From contig UQOH01000004.1 of NCBI GenBank assembly GCA_900542625.1, forward strand, positions 1 through 54,071: DNA of 54,071 nucleotides. The letters run 5' to 3'. Shown here one piece after another: positions 53,906 through 54,071 of this stretch. How positions within the stretch are numbered: the stretch's first letter is position 1; every line of letters starts with the position of its first letter. The stretch comes from an uncultured Fusobacterium sp. (GTDB taxonomy: Bacteria > Fusobacteriota > Fusobacteriia > Fusobacteriales > Fusobacteriaceae). The translations under genes were made by a program, and so were the position numbers. The notes under the pieces are model-generated. The model saw only the letters and a program-made list of their open reading frames with translations. It was not told the origin of the DNA and searched no databases.

Positions 53906-54071
53906 ATGAGAAAAATCCCTATTGGTGTAGATAATTTTAGAGAAATTATAACAGAAAGTTATTATTATGCAGATAAAACAAAATTTATAGAAGGTATAGT
54001 GAATGACGGAGCAAAGGTAAAACTTTTCACACGTCCAAGAAGATTTGGAAAGACTCTTAATATGTCTATGC
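53906..54071 (+). CDS. AAA-ATPase-like / PD-(D/E)XK family protein (5' part only)
   Basis: The first 55 codons, cut by the window end. The start MRKIPIGVDNFREII, then YYADKTKFIEG and the Walker A-like RPRRFGKTLNMSM, are the hallmark N-terminus of the predicted AAA-ATPase family (PF09820, often followed by a PD-(D/E)XK nuclease domain, DUF1703). AGGAGG is 8 nt upstream. Such genes are often multi-copy and mobile-looking in Fusobacteria; function unknown. Confidence 0.85.
   Translation, partial: MRKIPIGVDNFREIITESYYYADKTKFIEGIVNDGAKVKLFTRPRRFGKTLNMSM

Overview
The window is about 54 kb of AT-rich DNA from a diderm anaerobe, most likely Fusobacteriota (Fusobacterium or a close relative). The pointers are low GC with A/T-rich third positions, an LPS export system (LptB, LptF, LptG and an OstA/LptA-like protein) beside genes more familiar from Firmicutes (PgpH-YbeY order, split transketolase, MetS-type NSS micropeptide), strong AAGGAGG ribosome binding sites and occasional TTG starts. 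No tRNA, rRNA, CRISPR array, IS element or prophage was seen. I cannot name the species from sequence alone.

Layout. 1-0.9 kb: HU-family gene and rpsT (minus). 1.1-8.5 kb (plus): a RadC/JAMM-DinG fusion helicase, pgpH (c-di-AMP phosphodiesterase), ybeY, a lipase-fold protein, an HxlR regulator and a small barrel protein separated from it by a perfect 25-bp palindrome. 8.7-10.9 kb (minus): TPR protein plus DUF4261 protein. 11.0-17.2 kb (minus): ftsX, envC-like, nadK, recN, an integrase-fold protein without its catalytic residues, era. 17.4-19.9 kb (minus): split transketolase and a YdjM-like membrane protein. 20.0-22.6 kb: two divergent Wzz-type proteins around a promoter region framed by a 29-bp inverted repeat. 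22.6-33.0 kb (minus): a long co-directional block from alr down to an NSS transporter and its 33-residue partner (rlmI-like, cvpA, lptF, lptG, M16 peptidase, dut, rodA, rluA-like). 33.1-45.4 kb (minus): dusB, mutS, a 903-residue membrane-anchored OstA-repeat protein, lptB, alaS, ruvX, secD, secF.

45.7-53.7 kb (plus) is the accessory, catabolic part. Operon 1 is dhaL-dhaK-lsrF-like-VOC with two operator-like dyads around its promoter. Operon 2 is a PRD/EIIB/EIIA regulator, a FucA-type class II aldolase and a galactitol-type PTS (EIIA, EIIB, EIIC). Both read as 'phosphorylate a ketose, then cleave it by an aldolase' pathways with no isomerase or dehydrogenase in between; their substrates are not evident. 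The window ends inside an AAA-ATPase-like gene.

Most noteworthy: the JAMM-DinG fusion; the very long OstA protein that could replace separate LptC and LptA; the two minimal kinase/PTS-aldolase operons; the dead recombinase-like protein between recN and era; and a family of palindromic intergenic elements that sit at gene 3' ends.
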